A DNA stretch of 64,000 bases from Georgenia subflava. GTDB lineage: Bacteria > Actinomycetota > Actinomycetes > Actinomycetales > Actinomycetaceae. Under the pieces are notes generated by a model, which worked only from the letters and a program-made list of their open reading frames with translations, was not told the origin of the DNA and did no database searches. How positions within the stretch are numbered: the first letter of the stretch is position 1; each line of letters begins with the position of its first letter. The stretch lies in the NCBI RefSeq assembly GCF_009193155.1, contig NZ_VUKD01000007.1:1-64000 (forward strand), written 5' to 3'. Below are positions 8,014 through 17,750 of the stretch, piece after piece. Made by a program: the position numbers and the translations under genes.

Positions 8014-9909
8014 ATGGACGACGACGTCGTCGACTCGCTCGACCTGAAGGTCCAGGCGCGGTCGCAGCGCAAGTCGCTCGGGCGGCTCTCCCGCCTGATC
8101 GGGAGCAGCGTGGCGCTCGTCTGGTCCGCCGGACGTGGCCTGTTCGTCACGCTCATCACGCTGCAGGTGCTCGTGGCCCTGGCGCTGGCAGGCCAGGTGC
8201 TGGCCGTCCAGGCCGTGCTCGGCGCGATCCTCGAGGTGCCGGGCGGCGGGACGGGCGCCGACAAGATCGTCCCGCCGATCCTCCTGCTCGCCGGCCTGAC
8301 GGCCGCGACGTCGATAGCCGGTGCCGTCCAGGGCCACTTGCAGCGGCTGCTCGGTGAGGCCGTCGCACGGGTGATGTGGGGACGGCTGCTCGACGTCGCC
8401 ACCGGCGTGAGCCTCCGCCACTTCGAGTCGCCCCAGTTCTACAACCGGCTCAACCGCGTCCAGACCAACGCGCTCGTCCGCCCCTACCAGGTCAGCCAGG
8501 GGCTGCTGACGATGGCCGGTGCCCTGGCCGCGAGCATCGGCGTCGGGGCCGCGCTGGTGAGCATCTCCCCGGTCCTTCTGCCGCTGATCCTGCTGGGTGG
8601 GGTTCCGGTGCTGCTGACCAGCCGGCGCGAGTCCAGGCTCGAGTTCGACTTCTCGGTCCGTCAGACGCCGGCCATACGGCTGCGCACCTACCTCACGTTC
8701 CTCCAGACCGGACGGGACGAGGCCAAGGAGGTACGCGCGTTCGGGCTGGCCGGCTGGCTGCGTGCCCGGTTCGACGACATCTACAGCACTTACCTGGTGG
8801 ATCTGACGGCTCACGTCCGCCGCAGGTCCGTGCTGAGCGTGATCGGTCATCTGGGGGCCGCGATCATGCTGGCCGCGACCCTCGTCCTCCTGGTGTGGCT
8901 GATCAGCGAGGGCACGATCGGCATCGCGGCCGCGGGGGCGGCCATCGTGGCGATCCGGATGCTCGCCGGCCAGGTGAAGGCCCTCTTCGGGGGCATGCAG
9001 ACGATCTTCGAGTCAGGACTCTTCCTCGACGACCTCGCGGAGTTCCTCGCGCTCGGGTCGGCCACCACGAACGAGGAGGCTGGTGAGGAGGCGCCGACGA
9101 GCTTCGAGACGATCGGCGTCGACCACGTGACGTTCGGCTACCCGGGCTCGGACGCGCCCGTGCTCCACGACGTCACCATCGATCTGCGCGCGGGCGAGGT
9201 CGTGGCGCTCGTCGGGGAGAACGGGTCCGGGAAGACGACGCTGGCCAAGCTGATAGCCGGGCTGTACGAACCGGACTCCGGCCGCATCACGTGGGACGGG
9301 AGGGACGTGCGCGTCTTCCGTTCCGGCAGCGTCCGGGACCGGATCACCGTCGTCTTCCAGGACTTCGTCCGCTACGCCTTCACCGGGCAGGAGAACATCG
9401 CCGTCGGCCGCGTGGACCAGCCGGTCGACCGGGCACGGGTTCGCGACGCCGCCGACGCCGCCGGGGCCGCCGGGCTGCTCGAGCAGCTGCCGGACGGGTA
9501 CGACACCATCCTGTCCAGGATGTTCACGGGTGGGCGTGACCTCTCGGGCGGTCAGTGGCAGCGCGTCGCGCTCGCGCGGTCGTTCTACCGCGACGCCCCG
9601 CTGGTCATCCTCGACGAGCCGTCCGCCTCGCTCGACCCGCGCGCCGAGCACGAGCTGTTCTCCACCCTGCGCAGCGCGCTGCACGGACGGACGGCATTGT
9701 TCATCTCCCACCGGTTCTCGACGGTCCGCGGCGCCGACCGGATCTACGTCCTCGACGGCGGCAGGGTGGTGGAGCAGGGCACGCACGAGGAGCTCATGGC
9801 TGTGGACGGGCGCTACGCGGACCTCTTCAGGCTGCAGGCCGACGCCTACGTCAGCCAGAACGGTGCCTCGACCATGACGGGGCCGGCCCCGGAGGCCGCA
9901 CCGAGGTGA
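8014..9909 (+). CDS. ABC exporter, fused membrane and ATPase domains
   Basis: The product is 631 aa. The ATG at 8014 follows GACGAGGAA; an earlier in-frame ATG at 7960 lacks a ribosome site. Residues about 30-330 hold six hydrophobic segments. Residues about 360-600 are the ATPase: Walker A GENGSGKTT, signature LSGGQ, Walker B LVILDEPSASLD, H-loop ISHR. The membrane half carries the FESPQFYNRLNRV stretch typical of half-transporters that export peptides or lipid-linked compounds, and it works as a homodimer. No peptide precursor or maturation gene is adjacent, so the cargo is unknown. It faces away from the sugar operon and may belong to it only by position. Confidence 0.9.
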   Translation: MDDDVVDSLDLKVQARSQRKSLGRLSRLIGSSVALVWSAGRGLFVTLITLQVLVALALAGQVLAVQAVLGAILEVPGGGTGADKIVPPILLLAGLTAATSIAGAVQGHLQRLLGEAVARVMWGRLLDVATGVSLRHFESPQFYNRLNRVQTNALVRPYQVSQGLLTMAGALAASIGVGAALVSISPVLLPLILLGGVPVLLTSRRESRLEFDFSVRQTPAIRLRTYLTFLQTGRDEAKEVRAFGLAGWLRARFDDIYSTYLVDLTAHVRRRSVLSVIGHLGAAIMLAATLVLLVWLISEGTIGIAAAGAAIVAIRMLAGQVKALFGGMQTIFESGLFLDDLAEFLALGSATTNEEAGEEAPTSFETIGVDHVTFGYPGSDAPVLHDVTIDLRAGEVVALVGENGSGKTTLAKLIAGLYEPDSGRITWDGRDVRVFRSGSVRDRITVVFQDFVRYAFTGQENIAVGRVDQPVDRARVRDAADAAGAAGLLEQLPDGYDTILSRMFTGGRDLSGGQWQRVALARSFYRDAPLVILDEPSASLDPRAEHELFSTLRSALHGRTALFISHRFSTVRGADRIYVLDGGRVVEQGTHEELMAVDGRYADLFRLQADAYVSQNGASTMTGPAPEAAPR

Positions 9910-9982
9910 GCTCCGCGCAGCCGCGGGGATAGGCGCACGTGCAGGACGCCGGCACGACTCTGAGCCGTCCGCCCGCTCGGGC

Positions 9983-11971
9983 TCACTCCGCCTGCGCGAA
10001 CTGGGTCTCGTAGAGCTCGGCGTACAGCCCGCCGGCGGCGAGCAGCTCGGCGTGCGTCCCCCGCTCGACGACCCGCCCCGCGTCGAGGACGACGATCACG
10101 TCGGCCCGGCGCACGGTGGAGAGCCGGTGGGCGATGACGATCGAGGTGCGCCCGACCATCGCCGAGTCCAGCGCGGCCTGCACGGCAGCCTCGGACTCGG
10201 AGTCCAGGTGCGCCGTCGCCTCGTCCAGGACGACCACCCGGGGCGAGCGCAGCAGGAGCCGGGCGATCGCGACCCGCTGCTTCTCCCCGCCGGAGAGGCG
10301 GTGCCCGCGGTCCCCGACCACCGTGTCGAGCCCGGCGGGCAGCCGTCGCACCAGCGGCTCGACGTGCGCGGCGCGCAGCGCAGTGAACAGCTCCGCGTCG
10401 GTGGCGTCCGGCCGGGCGTAGAGCAGGTTGGCGCGCACCGTGTCGTGGAAGAGGTGCGCGTCCTGGGTGACGACGCCGACCGCGTCGTGCAGGCTCGCCT
10501 CGCGCACGGTGCGCACGTCCAGGCCGCCCACCCGCACGACGCCGGCGGTCGGGTCGTACAGCCTGGCCACCATCGTCGACAGCGTGGTCTTCCCGGCACC
10601 GGAGGGTCCCACCAGCGCCAGCATCGAGCCGGGCTCCACCCGGAAGGAGACGCCCTTGAGCACCTCCTCCTCGGCGGGGCGAAGCACCGGCCCGGCGGCG
10701 CCGTCGCCGTCGTCGGCCGTGCCGTCACCCTCGTACCCAGTGCCGCCGTCGTCGCCCGTGCCGTCGGCGCCGGACCGCCCGCCTACCGTCCGCACGCCCT
10801 CGAGGGACGCCAGGGAGACCAGCTTCGCGCCCGGGTAGGCGAAGCGGACGTCGTCGAGCTCGACGGACAGCGGGCCGGTCGGCAGGTCCACGGCGTCGGG
10901 CGCGTCGGTGATGAGCGGGCGCAGGTCGAGGACCTCGAAGACCCGCTCGAAGCTGACGAGGGCGCTCATGACGTCGACCTGGACGTTGCTCAGCGCGGTC
11001 ACCGGCCCGTAGAGCCGCCCGAGCAGGCCGGCGAAGGCCACCAGGGTGCCGATCGTGACCGTCCCGGCGATCGCCAGCACGCCGCCGACGCCGTAGACCA
11101 GAGCGGTGGCCAGCGACGCCATCGCCCCGAGCGCGGCGAAGAAGACACGGCTCGACATGGCGGTGCGGATGCCGATGTCGCGCACGTCGTCGGCACGGGA
11201 GGCGAACTCCGCCTCCTCGCGGGCCGGGGTCCCGAAGAGCTTCACCAGCAGGGCGCCACCGACGTTGAACCGCTCGGTCATCCGGTTGCCGAGCTCGGCG
11301 TTGAGCTCCATGCCCTCCCGGTTCAGGCGGGCCAGCCGCCTGCCGACCCGTCGGGCGGGCAGCAGCAGGAGCGGGACGACGGCGAGCGCCAGCACGGTGA
11401 TCTGCCACGAGAGAGCGAGCATCGTGATCAGCACGACGACCACGGAGATCACGTTGGACACCACACCCGAGAGGGTCGAGGTGAACGCGCGCTGGGCACC
11501 GATGACGTCCGAGTTCAGCCGGGTCACCAGCGAACCGGTCTGGCTGCGCGTGAAGAAGGCGATCGACTGGCGCTGCACGTGGGCGAAGACGTCGGTGCGC
11601 AGGTCGTAGATCAGGCCCTCGCCGATACGGGTCGAGAACCAGCGCTGCAGCACCCCGAGCGCCGCCTCGGCGACCGCGACCACGGCCACCAGGCTGGCGA
11701 GGAGCACGACGAGGCGGCGGTCGCCGTCCGCGACGCCGTCGTCGATGATGCGCTGGAGCAGCAGCGGCGTCGCGACGACGAGCAGCGCCGCGAGCACCAC
11801 GAGCAGCAGGAACCAGGCGATCTGGAGGCGGTAGGGGCGGGCGTAGCGCACCACGCGACGGGTCGTGCCGGGGGCCAGCCGGTGGTCCTTGACGGCGGAG
11901 TCCTGGCGCAGGGTCCGCCCGTACCCGCCGGGCCCGCCCATACCGCCGTGGCCCATCCCGCCCATCGACAT
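9983..11971 (-). CDS. ABC exporter, fused membrane and ATPase domains
   Basis: The product is 662 aa. The ATG at 11971 is preferred over upstream options because GGAGG sits 7 nt before it. It begins with a Met/Gly-rich tail (MSMGGMGHGGMGG). Six membrane segments span about 50-330. The ATPase follows, with Walker A GPSGAGKTT, signature LSGGEKQR, Walker B VVVLDEATAHLD and H-loop IAHR. An unusual acidic, glycine-rich insert of about 40 residues (near 385-425, with repeated GDGT/DDG) interrupts the start of the nucleotide-binding domain and may be a disordered loop. It converges with the other exporter, 73 bp away, and shares no obvious role with it. Likely a multidrug or lipid exporter. Confidence 0.9.
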   Translation of the reverse strand: MSMGGMGHGGMGGPGGYGRTLRQDSAVKDHRLAPGTTRRVVRYARPYRLQIAWFLLLVVLAALLVVATPLLLQRIIDDGVADGDRRLVVLLASLVAVVAVAEAALGVLQRWFSTRIGEGLIYDLRTDVFAHVQRQSIAFFTRSQTGSLVTRLNSDVIGAQRAFTSTLSGVVSNVISVVVVLITMLALSWQITVLALAVVPLLLLPARRVGRRLARLNREGMELNAELGNRMTERFNVGGALLVKLFGTPAREEAEFASRADDVRDIGIRTAMSSRVFFAALGAMASLATALVYGVGGVLAIAGTVTIGTLVAFAGLLGRLYGPVTALSNVQVDVMSALVSFERVFEVLDLRPLITDAPDAVDLPTGPLSVELDDVRFAYPGAKLVSLASLEGVRTVGGRSGADGTGDDGGTGYEGDGTADDGDGAAGPVLRPAEEEVLKGVSFRVEPGSMLALVGPSGAGKTTLSTMVARLYDPTAGVVRVGGLDVRTVREASLHDAVGVVTQDAHLFHDTVRANLLYARPDATDAELFTALRAAHVEPLVRRLPAGLDTVVGDRGHRLSGGEKQRVAIARLLLRSPRVVVLDEATAHLDSESEAAVQAALDSAMVGRTSIVIAHRLSTVRRADVIVVLDAGRVVERGTHAELLAAGGLYAELYETQFAQAE

Positions 11972-12301
11972 CGGCGCCTCCGTCCCCTCGTCCCGGAGCC
12001 CGACCGGGCACACCGCCGCACCAGGCTAACCCGCCACGGTTCGGCGGCTTCACGGCGTCGCGAGGGCGCGCGGCCGGACAGCCGTAGGGCATCGGGCGGC
12101 GAACGGGCCAGCCGGTGTCACGTGCGCGGCGGGCTCCGGCACGCGGCGGGGCCGGGCCCGCGTCCTCGCAACCGGAACCGTCCCGAACCCGCCCGCCCGT
12201 CCGCCGTCGTGCGCGATGATGGCGGCCACCACGACGGCGTGCTGCGGGCGCGAGATCGAGCAGCTCCGTCGGCGCCCGATCGAGGAGCAGTCGGAGGAAC
12301 C
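11972..12301. other. Divergent intergenic region
   Basis: There are 330 bp between the minus-strand exporter and the plus-strand GT4. It is GC-rich, with a TCACGTG box near 12118 and a GGAGG ribosome site at the right end. I see no convincing small gene or terminator. Confidence 0.45.
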
Positions 12302-13576
12302 ATGGCGCGCACCCGGCCCCAGGCACCCGACGGCCCGGCCCGCCGCATCGTCGTCGTCCATCCGTCCCCGGACGTGTACGGCTCGGACCTCCAGCTCGTG
12401 GAGAGCGTCGCCGGCCTGGTCGCGCACGGCTGGCTGCCCGAGGTCGTGCTCCCCGCCGACGGACCGCTGAGAGCGCTGCTGGAGGAGCACGGCGCCGGGG
12501 TGCGCATCCGTGACTTCCCGGTGCTGCGCCGGGCCCTGCTGCGCCCCCGGGCGCTCGCCCGCCTCGTCGCCGGCTCCCCCGCCACCGTCTGGCGCCTGCG
12601 CGGCGAGCTGCGCCGTTCCGGGGCCGCCGCCGTCTACGTCAACACGCTGACGATCCCGCTGTGGCTGGTGGCCGCCCGAGCCGCCGGCCTGCCGGTGATG
12701 TGCCACAGCCACGAGGCCGAGCTGGTCGCGCGGCCGCTCCAGCTCGCCCTCACCGCGCCGCTGCTGCTGGCCGACCGTGTGGTCGCCAACAGCGAGGCCA
12801 CCCGGGCCGTGCTGACCACCACGGTCCCGCGCCTCGCCCCGCGCGTCGTCGTCGTGCCCAACGGGATACCCGACGCCGGGCCGCCGGCACCGCTGCGCCG
12901 TCGGCGGGCCGGCGACGAGCTCCGGCTGGCGCTCGTCAGCAGGCTCTCCCCGCGCAAGGGCATCCACGTCGCGGTCGACGCGGTGGCCAGGCTGCGGCAC
13001 CAGGGGCGCCCGGTGACCCTCGACATCTGCGGCAGCACGTTCCCGGGCTACGAGTGGTACGAGCGCGAGGTGCGGGCCCAGGTCCAGGACTCCGGCCTCG
13101 CCGGCGCCGTGACCTTCCACGGGTACGTGTCCCCGACGCGGCCCCTGCTGGACGACGCCGACGCCGTGCTCGTCCCCTCGTTCGGGGAGTCCTTCGGCAA
13201 CGTGGCGGTCGAGGGCATGCTCGCCGGCCGCCCGGTCGTCGCGTCCGACGTCCAGGGGCTCGCCGAGGTGATCACCGACGGGCGCTCGGGCGTCCTCGTC
13301 GAGCCGGGTTCGGCGGAGCAGCTGGCTGGTGCGGTCGCCGCCCTCGCCGACGACCCGGAGCGCGCCGCCCGGCTGGCCCGGGAGGGACGCCAGGAGGCGA
13401 CGACCAGGTTTGGTGTCGACCCCTACCGTGCCCGCATCGCGGAGCTGGCGTCGCAGGTCGCCGGGCGCGACCACCGACAGGACGAGAACCCGCAGCGGCG
13501 GCCGGGCCGCCCGCTCAGCGTCGACCGGGCCAGGCCAGGTGCCGGAAGCGGGGCGAGTAGGCCGAGCCGTCGATGA
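12302..13576 (+). CDS. Family 4 glycosyltransferase
   Basis: The product is 424 aa. The ATG at 12302 is preceded by a strong GGAGGAACC. It has a two-domain GT-B fold. The N-domain opens RIVVVHPSPDVYGSDLQLV near residue 15, and the C-domain carries LVSRLSPRKGIHVAVDA and the donor-site motif PSFGESFGNVAVEGMLAG, with the ExFG/E..E pattern of retaining GT4 enzymes. It transfers a sugar to the lipid-linked repeat unit at the inner membrane face. The last 40 residues are basic and low in complexity, and they are coded opposite the end of the next gene; the two stop codons overlap convergently by 62 bp. Sugar specificity is unknown. Confidence 0.9.
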   Translation: MARTRPQAPDGPARRIVVVHPSPDVYGSDLQLVESVAGLVAHGWLPEVVLPADGPLRALLEEHGAGVRIRDFPVLRRALLRPRALARLVAGSPATVWRLRGELRRSGAAAVYVNTLTIPLWLVAARAAGLPVMCHSHEAELVARPLQLALTAPLLLADRVVANSEATRAVLTTTVPRLAPRVVVVPNGIPDAGPPAPLRRRRAGDELRLALVSRLSPRKGIHVAVDAVARLRHQGRPVTLDICGSTFPGYEWYEREVRAQVQDSGLAGAVTFHGYVSPTRPLLDDADAVLVPSFGESFGNVAVEGMLAGRPVVASDVQGLAEVITDGRSGVLVEPGSAEQLAGAVAALADDPERAARLAREGRQEATTRFGVDPYRARIAELASQVAGRDHRQDENPQRRPGRPLSVDRARPGAGSGASRPSRR

Positions 13577-14996
13577 CCTCCAGCCGGCCGGCACGGTTCA
13601 GCGTGTGCAGCCGGCTGCCCGGCCACCCCGGCCCCGGCCGGAGGTTCGCGACCACCCGCTGCGCGAAACCCGTCTCGTCCAGGCGGGTGATCTCGGCCAG
13701 GGCGAGGGCGGCGCCGTACCCCTGACGTCCGTCCTGCACCGGGCGGACGAGGCGGCCGTCCCGGTGGACCACCCGGCCGGCCGGGCGCGCCGCCGCGATG
13801 TCGATGAGCACAGGGTTGCGCGGGTGCGGCGTCCACGGCCCCTGCAGCCGGTCGGCCCACCAGAGATGGAGTGCGTCGGACCAGGAGCCGCCGTGCCGGA
13901 CCGTGGCGCTGAGCCACCAGCGTCCGGCGTGCCGGAACGGGGTCGCGTCACTGACCTCCATCCCCTCCAGCAGCACCTCTTCCAGGGCCCACCCGGCGGG
14001 GAACCCGGTCGCCCGGTACAGCTCGAGCGTCCCCGCCCCGGAGGTCTCCGGGATCATCCACAGCGCCCCGTCGTCCTCGAGCACGAACGGGTAGGACAGG
14101 TGGGTGCGGTGCTCGAGCACGGGCCGCGGGACGCCGGCCGGACCGTCGGCGCCGAGCTCGACGACGGAGACCACGCCACGGCCGAGCCGGTGGTCGAAGT
14201 CCTCGACGAACAGGTACGTCCGCCCGTCGACGACGATCGGGAAGGGGTCGGCGTAGAAGTGGAGGCCGTCGTCGGCGAGCTCGCGCCAGCCCGACGGCGG
14301 CAGGGCACCCAGGTCGACGACGTCCGGCCCGTCGACCCATCGCCACCCCACGCGCCAGTGCGGGGCGCGGTACAGCAGCCGGTACACGCGGTGCACGGCG
14401 GCCCGGGCGAGCGACCGGCCGGCATGCCGGAGGACCTCGCCACGCCCGACGGCGCCAGGTGCGCCGTCGTCGGCGATGTCCGGCGTGCGCTCACCGTCGA
14501 GCGCGGCGCCGAGGAGCTGCGTCGCCCCGGCGAGGACGTCCTCGAAGGCGGCCACCGTCACGCCGGGGTACTCACTGCCCGGGCGACCCGCGACGAGCGT
14601 GCCCCCGGCCAGGTCGACGACCCGCACGACCGGCACCCGCCCGGCCAGCAGCGCAGCCAGCAGGGCGTCCTCACCGGTGGCGCCGTCGAACGTCACCTGC
14701 CAGGTAGGGACGGCGGCGTCGACGTCACCGACGAGGTCGAGCACCACGTCGGCGTGCGGCCACCCGTCGAGGTAGGGCCCGAAGACGTCCGGGCCCACGG
14801 TCGCGGACCGGCCCCGCGGCAGCCCGTGCAGCACCCGCTCGAGCGCGAAGAGCCGCTCCACCTCGGCCGACGCCGGCGGCGGACCCTCGCGCCACCGGAC
14901 ACCGACCGCGAGGTCCGGGCGCGCGGCCAGCGCGGAGACGAGCTCGAGGTGCCAGTCGCGGACCGCGCGGCGGTCGAGTCGGACTGCGAGGCGCAC
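13515..14996 (-). CDS. GINT1_N-like protein with formyltransferase-like N-terminus
   Basis: The product is 493 aa from a GTG at 14996, with GAGGGGG about 8 nt upstream. Residues 1-240 resemble the formyltransferase-like domain often fused here (RLAVRLDRRAVRDWHLEL). Residues about 255-490 form a five-bladed-propeller-like domain matching the N-terminal domain of plant glucosamine inositolphosphorylceramide transferase. Markers are FYADPFPIVVDGRTYLFVEDF, LSYPFVLEDDGALWMIPE, ATVRHGG, and HPRNPVLID followed by GRxVxxxGxxxRPxQD. In bacteria this domain occurs in polysaccharide loci and its reaction is undefined. The plant GT64 catalytic domain is absent, so glycosyltransferase activity should not be assumed. 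A role in modifying an amino sugar of the exopolysaccharide is an inference. Confidence 0.78.
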   Translation of the reverse strand: MRLAVRLDRRAVRDWHLELVSALAARPDLAVGVRWREGPPPASAEVERLFALERVLHGLPRGRSATVGPDVFGPYLDGWPHADVVLDLVGDVDAAVPTWQVTFDGATGEDALLAALLAGRVPVVRVVDLAGGTLVAGRPGSEYPGVTVAAFEDVLAGATQLLGAALDGERTPDIADDGAPGAVGRGEVLRHAGRSLARAAVHRVYRLLYRAPHWRVGWRWVDGPDVVDLGALPPSGWRELADDGLHFYADPFPIVVDGRTYLFVEDFDHRLGRGVVSVVELGADGPAGVPRPVLEHRTHLSYPFVLEDDGALWMIPETSGAGTLELYRATGFPAGWALEEVLLEGMEVSDATPFRHAGRWWLSATVRHGGSWSDALHLWWADRLQGPWTPHPRNPVLIDIAAARPAGRVVHRDGRLVRPVQDGRQGYGAALALAEITRLDETGFAQRVVANLRPGPGWPGSRLHTLNRAGRLEVIDGSAYSPRFRHLAWPGRR

Positions 14997-15240
14997 GACG
15001 GACCCCCTCGGTGCAGCGGCGCCCGGGTGGGACCGGGAGGCCCATGCTAGAGGCGCGCACGTGCGACGGGAGGGCTTTCGTGCGCCGACTGCGCGGCCGT
15101 CCGACCGGGTGCGAGCCCGCGTCCCGGTCATCCCTCGACGGGACCTCGCGCTCGGCGCACAGATCGCCCCCGCGCCGCGCACGATCGGTCTACCTTGGCA
15201 CCCATCAGCGTTCTCCCCGCCGTGCCGAGAGGGTGTGACG

Positions 15241-16503
15241 ATGCTGCAGCGCCTGCGTCCGGCTCTCTCGCGCCTCCCCCTTCAGGCGTTCGGCGCGCTC
15301 GCGGGTCAGCTGACCCTCGCGCTCAGCAGCCTCGCCCTCCAGGTCGGCGCGAGCCGGGAGCTCGGGGCGGACGGGTTCGGCACCTATGCCCTCCTCTTCG
15401 GTGCGATCGTCATGGCGACCGCGCTGACGACCGGGCTGCTCGGCGACTCGCTCACGGTCCTGGACCGCCACGACCGCGCGATCCGCGTCGCGCTGCTCCG
15501 GCTCGCCGCCGTGCTCGTGAGCGTCCTGGCCGTGACCGGCTTCGGCGTGGCACGCACGGAGCTCTCGACCACCACGGCGCTGCTCTTCGCGCTGGCGCTG
15601 GGTGCCTTCGTCCTCGCCGATCTCGGCCGCCGGATGCTGATGGCCAACCTGCGGTTCTGGAGCCTCGTGCTGGTCGACGCGGTCGGGCTCGTGGCCATGC
15701 TGGCGTTCCTGGCCGTCTCCGAGCTCACCGGAGCACTGACTCTCGACAGCTTCCTCGCGGCCCTCGCCATCGGCCAGATCGTCGCGGCCCTCCTCGCCCT
15801 GACGCGGCTGCCGGTGGCCGAGCGCACCGTCCACGTGCGCGGGCCGGGGAACTACCGGGCGGTCGTGGCGTACGGCTCGTGGCGGGCGGTGCAGCAGTTC
15901 GTGCGGCCGACGATGCTGAACGCGGCCCGCGCGGCGGTGCTGGTCGTCGGCGGCGCGGCGGCCGTCGGCGAGCTCGAGGCAGCCCGCGTCTTCGTGGCAC
16001 CGGCGATGCTGCTGGTGCAGGGGTTCGGTTCCTACCTGTTCTCCTCCTACGCTGCCGACCGTGCCCGGGGGCCCCGGACCCTCCTGCGGCGCGCCGACCG
16101 CGCCGCCGCGATCATGCTCGCCGGCGCGGTGGTCGTCGGCGGGGCTGCCGGCCTGCTCCTCCCCCACGTCGGGCCGCTGCTCACCGCCGGCAAGTTCGAG
16201 ATCGCGCTGGTGGCCGCGCTCGGCTGGGCCTGCTACGCCGCGTCGTGCGCGGCGGTGCTCCCCTACGGGAGCCTGGCAGCGGTCCAGGGCCGGCAGCAGT
16301 GGGTCCTGGTCATCCGGGTCGCCGACTCGGTGCTGGCCCTCGGGCTCGTCGCCCTCGTGCTCCTTGGGCTCGGCGCCGACCCGGACCTGATGCCCTGGTT
16401 GCTGTCCGTCGGGTCGTTCGTCGGCGGGTTCCTGTGCCGTCAGCTGCTGCTGCGGCCGGGAGCGCGCATGGCCAGCACCGCGCCTGTCGAGGTGGCGGTA
16501 TGA
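15241..16503 (+). CDS. Polysaccharide flippase, Wzx-like (MOP superfamily)
   Basis: The product is 420 aa; the ATG at 15241 follows GAGAGGG. It is almost wholly hydrophobic, with about 12 predicted membrane segments. The N-terminal pattern LQVGASRELGADGFGTYALL is that of polysaccharide-transport MOP proteins, where a helix pair is followed by a G.YAL motif. It would flip the undecaprenyl-linked repeat unit across the membrane. The stop overlaps the start of the polymerase gene (ATGA), so the two products are made together, as expected for Wzx and Wzy. Assignment rests on topology and context. Confidence 0.82.
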   Translation: MLQRLRPALSRLPLQAFGALAGQLTLALSSLALQVGASRELGADGFGTYALLFGAIVMATALTTGLLGDSLTVLDRHDRAIRVALLRLAAVLVSVLAVTGFGVARTELSTTTALLFALALGAFVLADLGRRMLMANLRFWSLVLVDAVGLVAMLAFLAVSELTGALTLDSFLAALAIGQIVAALLALTRLPVAERTVHVRGPGNYRAVVAYGSWRAVQQFVRPTMLNAARAAVLVVGGAAAVGELEAARVFVAPAMLLVQGFGSYLFSSYAADRARGPRTLLRRADRAAAIMLAGAVVVGGAAGLLLPHVGPLLTAGKFEIALVAALGWACYAASCAAVLPYGSLAAVQGRQQWVLVIRVADSVLALGLVALVLLGLGADPDLMPWLLSVGSFVGGFLCRQLLLRPGARMASTAPVEVAV

Positions 16504-17750
16504 CCACGCAGCAGCTCGACCGCACGGCGCTCGCACCCGAGCCCGCCGTCCGCGCGTTCACCATGAAGCCGTTCCTGCTGTTCCTCACGTGTCTGCTACT
16601 GGTCGTCTCCTCCGTGGCCTGGCGCCGGGGCACCTTCTACGAGGGCGGCATCGACGCCGTGGTCGTGGCCAAGGCGGTCCTCACCACGGCGGCCGCCGTG
16701 CTGGCCCTGCTGATGAGGCGGCCGCCCGGCGCGTGGGCCAAGATGCGCGCCGCCCCGGTCCTCTGGCTCGGGGCATACCTCCTCATCTCCGTCGTCGGCG
16801 GCGTCATCAACGCCGACGGGCTGCCGGCGGTCGTGCTGGCAGGTCGGCTCGCGCTCCTAGCGTTCACACTGGTGCTGATCACCGTCAGCTATCCGTGGCA
16901 CGCGGTGATCAGCGCGCTGAGCAGCGCCATGCTCCTGCTGGCCCTCGTCGGGGCGGCCACCGGAGTCGCATCCGTCACGGCGACCGGACGGCTCTACGGC
17001 GGGATCCCGCCGCTGAACGCCAACGCGATCTGCCTCCTCGTGAGCGTCCCGGTCATCGTGCTGACCTGGAAAGCGGTCCACGGCGCCGCCTCTCGCCTCG
17101 AGCTCGCGGCGCTGGTACCTCTGCTCGGGCTCATCTGGTTGACCGGCTCACGGACCGGCCTCGCCGTGCTGATCTGCGTGCTCGCGCTGCTCCTGGTCGC
17201 GGCCCGCCAGGTCCCGGCCCTGGTCGTCGGCGCGGTCGCGCTCGCCGGCGCCGCAGTGGTGTTCGTCGGCGCGCTCACCCCGTACATCGCGGCCTACGTC
17301 GGCCGCGGGAACCTCGCCGAGCTCTCCACGCTGAACTCGCGCACCGTCGCCTGGCGCGCCGCCCTCGACTACGCCGACACCCTCTCGGAGCAGGTCGTCG
17401 GGAACGGGCTCGCCCTCAAGCAGATCCCCGTCACCGCGCTCTACCGCAACGAGCAGATCCTGGACAGCTCCTGGGTCTCGGCCTTGATCCAGGTCGGGTA
17501 CGCGGGGAGCGTGATCCTGCTGCTGTTCGTGCTCGCCACCCTGCTGCGCGCATTCCGGCTGCCGCTGCCGGAGCGGCTGCTGATCGGGGCCCTCGCTCTG
17601 CTCGTCACGCTGGTGAGCGTGCTCGAGAGCGGGCTGTTCGACACGGCACCGGCGTTCATCATCTTCTTCACGACGGCGCTGCTCGCGCACCGGGTCGTGG
17701 ACCCGCCGGGTGACGCCGTCGGTGCCCGTCCCGCATCCTCCACGGACTGA
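16500..17750 (+). CDS. O-antigen ligase/polymerase-like membrane protein (Wzy-like)
   Basis: The product is 416 aa with about 11-12 hydrophobic segments. It has the hallmark of the Wzy_C/O-antigen ligase family: LIWLTGSRTGLAVLI (GSRTG) followed by a large periplasmic loop with STLNSRTVAWRAALDYA and VGNGL. It most likely polymerises flipped repeat units, or ligates them to an acceptor, on the outer face of the membrane. The ATG at 16500 lies inside the stop of the flippase gene. Members of this family diverge strongly, so polymerase versus ligase cannot be decided from sequence. Confidence 0.82.
   Translation: MTTQQLDRTALAPEPAVRAFTMKPFLLFLTCLLLVVSSVAWRRGTFYEGGIDAVVVAKAVLTTAAAVLALLMRRPPGAWAKMRAAPVLWLGAYLLISVVGGVINADGLPAVVLAGRLALLAFTLVLITVSYPWHAVISALSSAMLLLALVGAATGVASVTATGRLYGGIPPLNANAICLLVSVPVIVLTWKAVHGAASRLELAALVPLLGLIWLTGSRTGLAVLICVLALLLVAARQVPALVVGAVALAGAAVVFVGALTPYIAAYVGRGNLAELSTLNSRTVAWRAALDYADTLSEQVVGNGLALKQIPVTALYRNEQILDSSWVSALIQVGYAGSVILLLFVLATLLRAFRLPLPERLLIGALALLVTLVSVLESGLFDTAPAFIIFFTTALLAHRVVDPPGDAVGARPASSTD

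Noticed and set aside
10052-12301. Long plus-strand frame leading into the GT4 gene
   Set aside because: It runs antisense to the ABC exporter with low-complexity Arg/Gly/His sequence; GT homology and a GGAGG start only at 12302.
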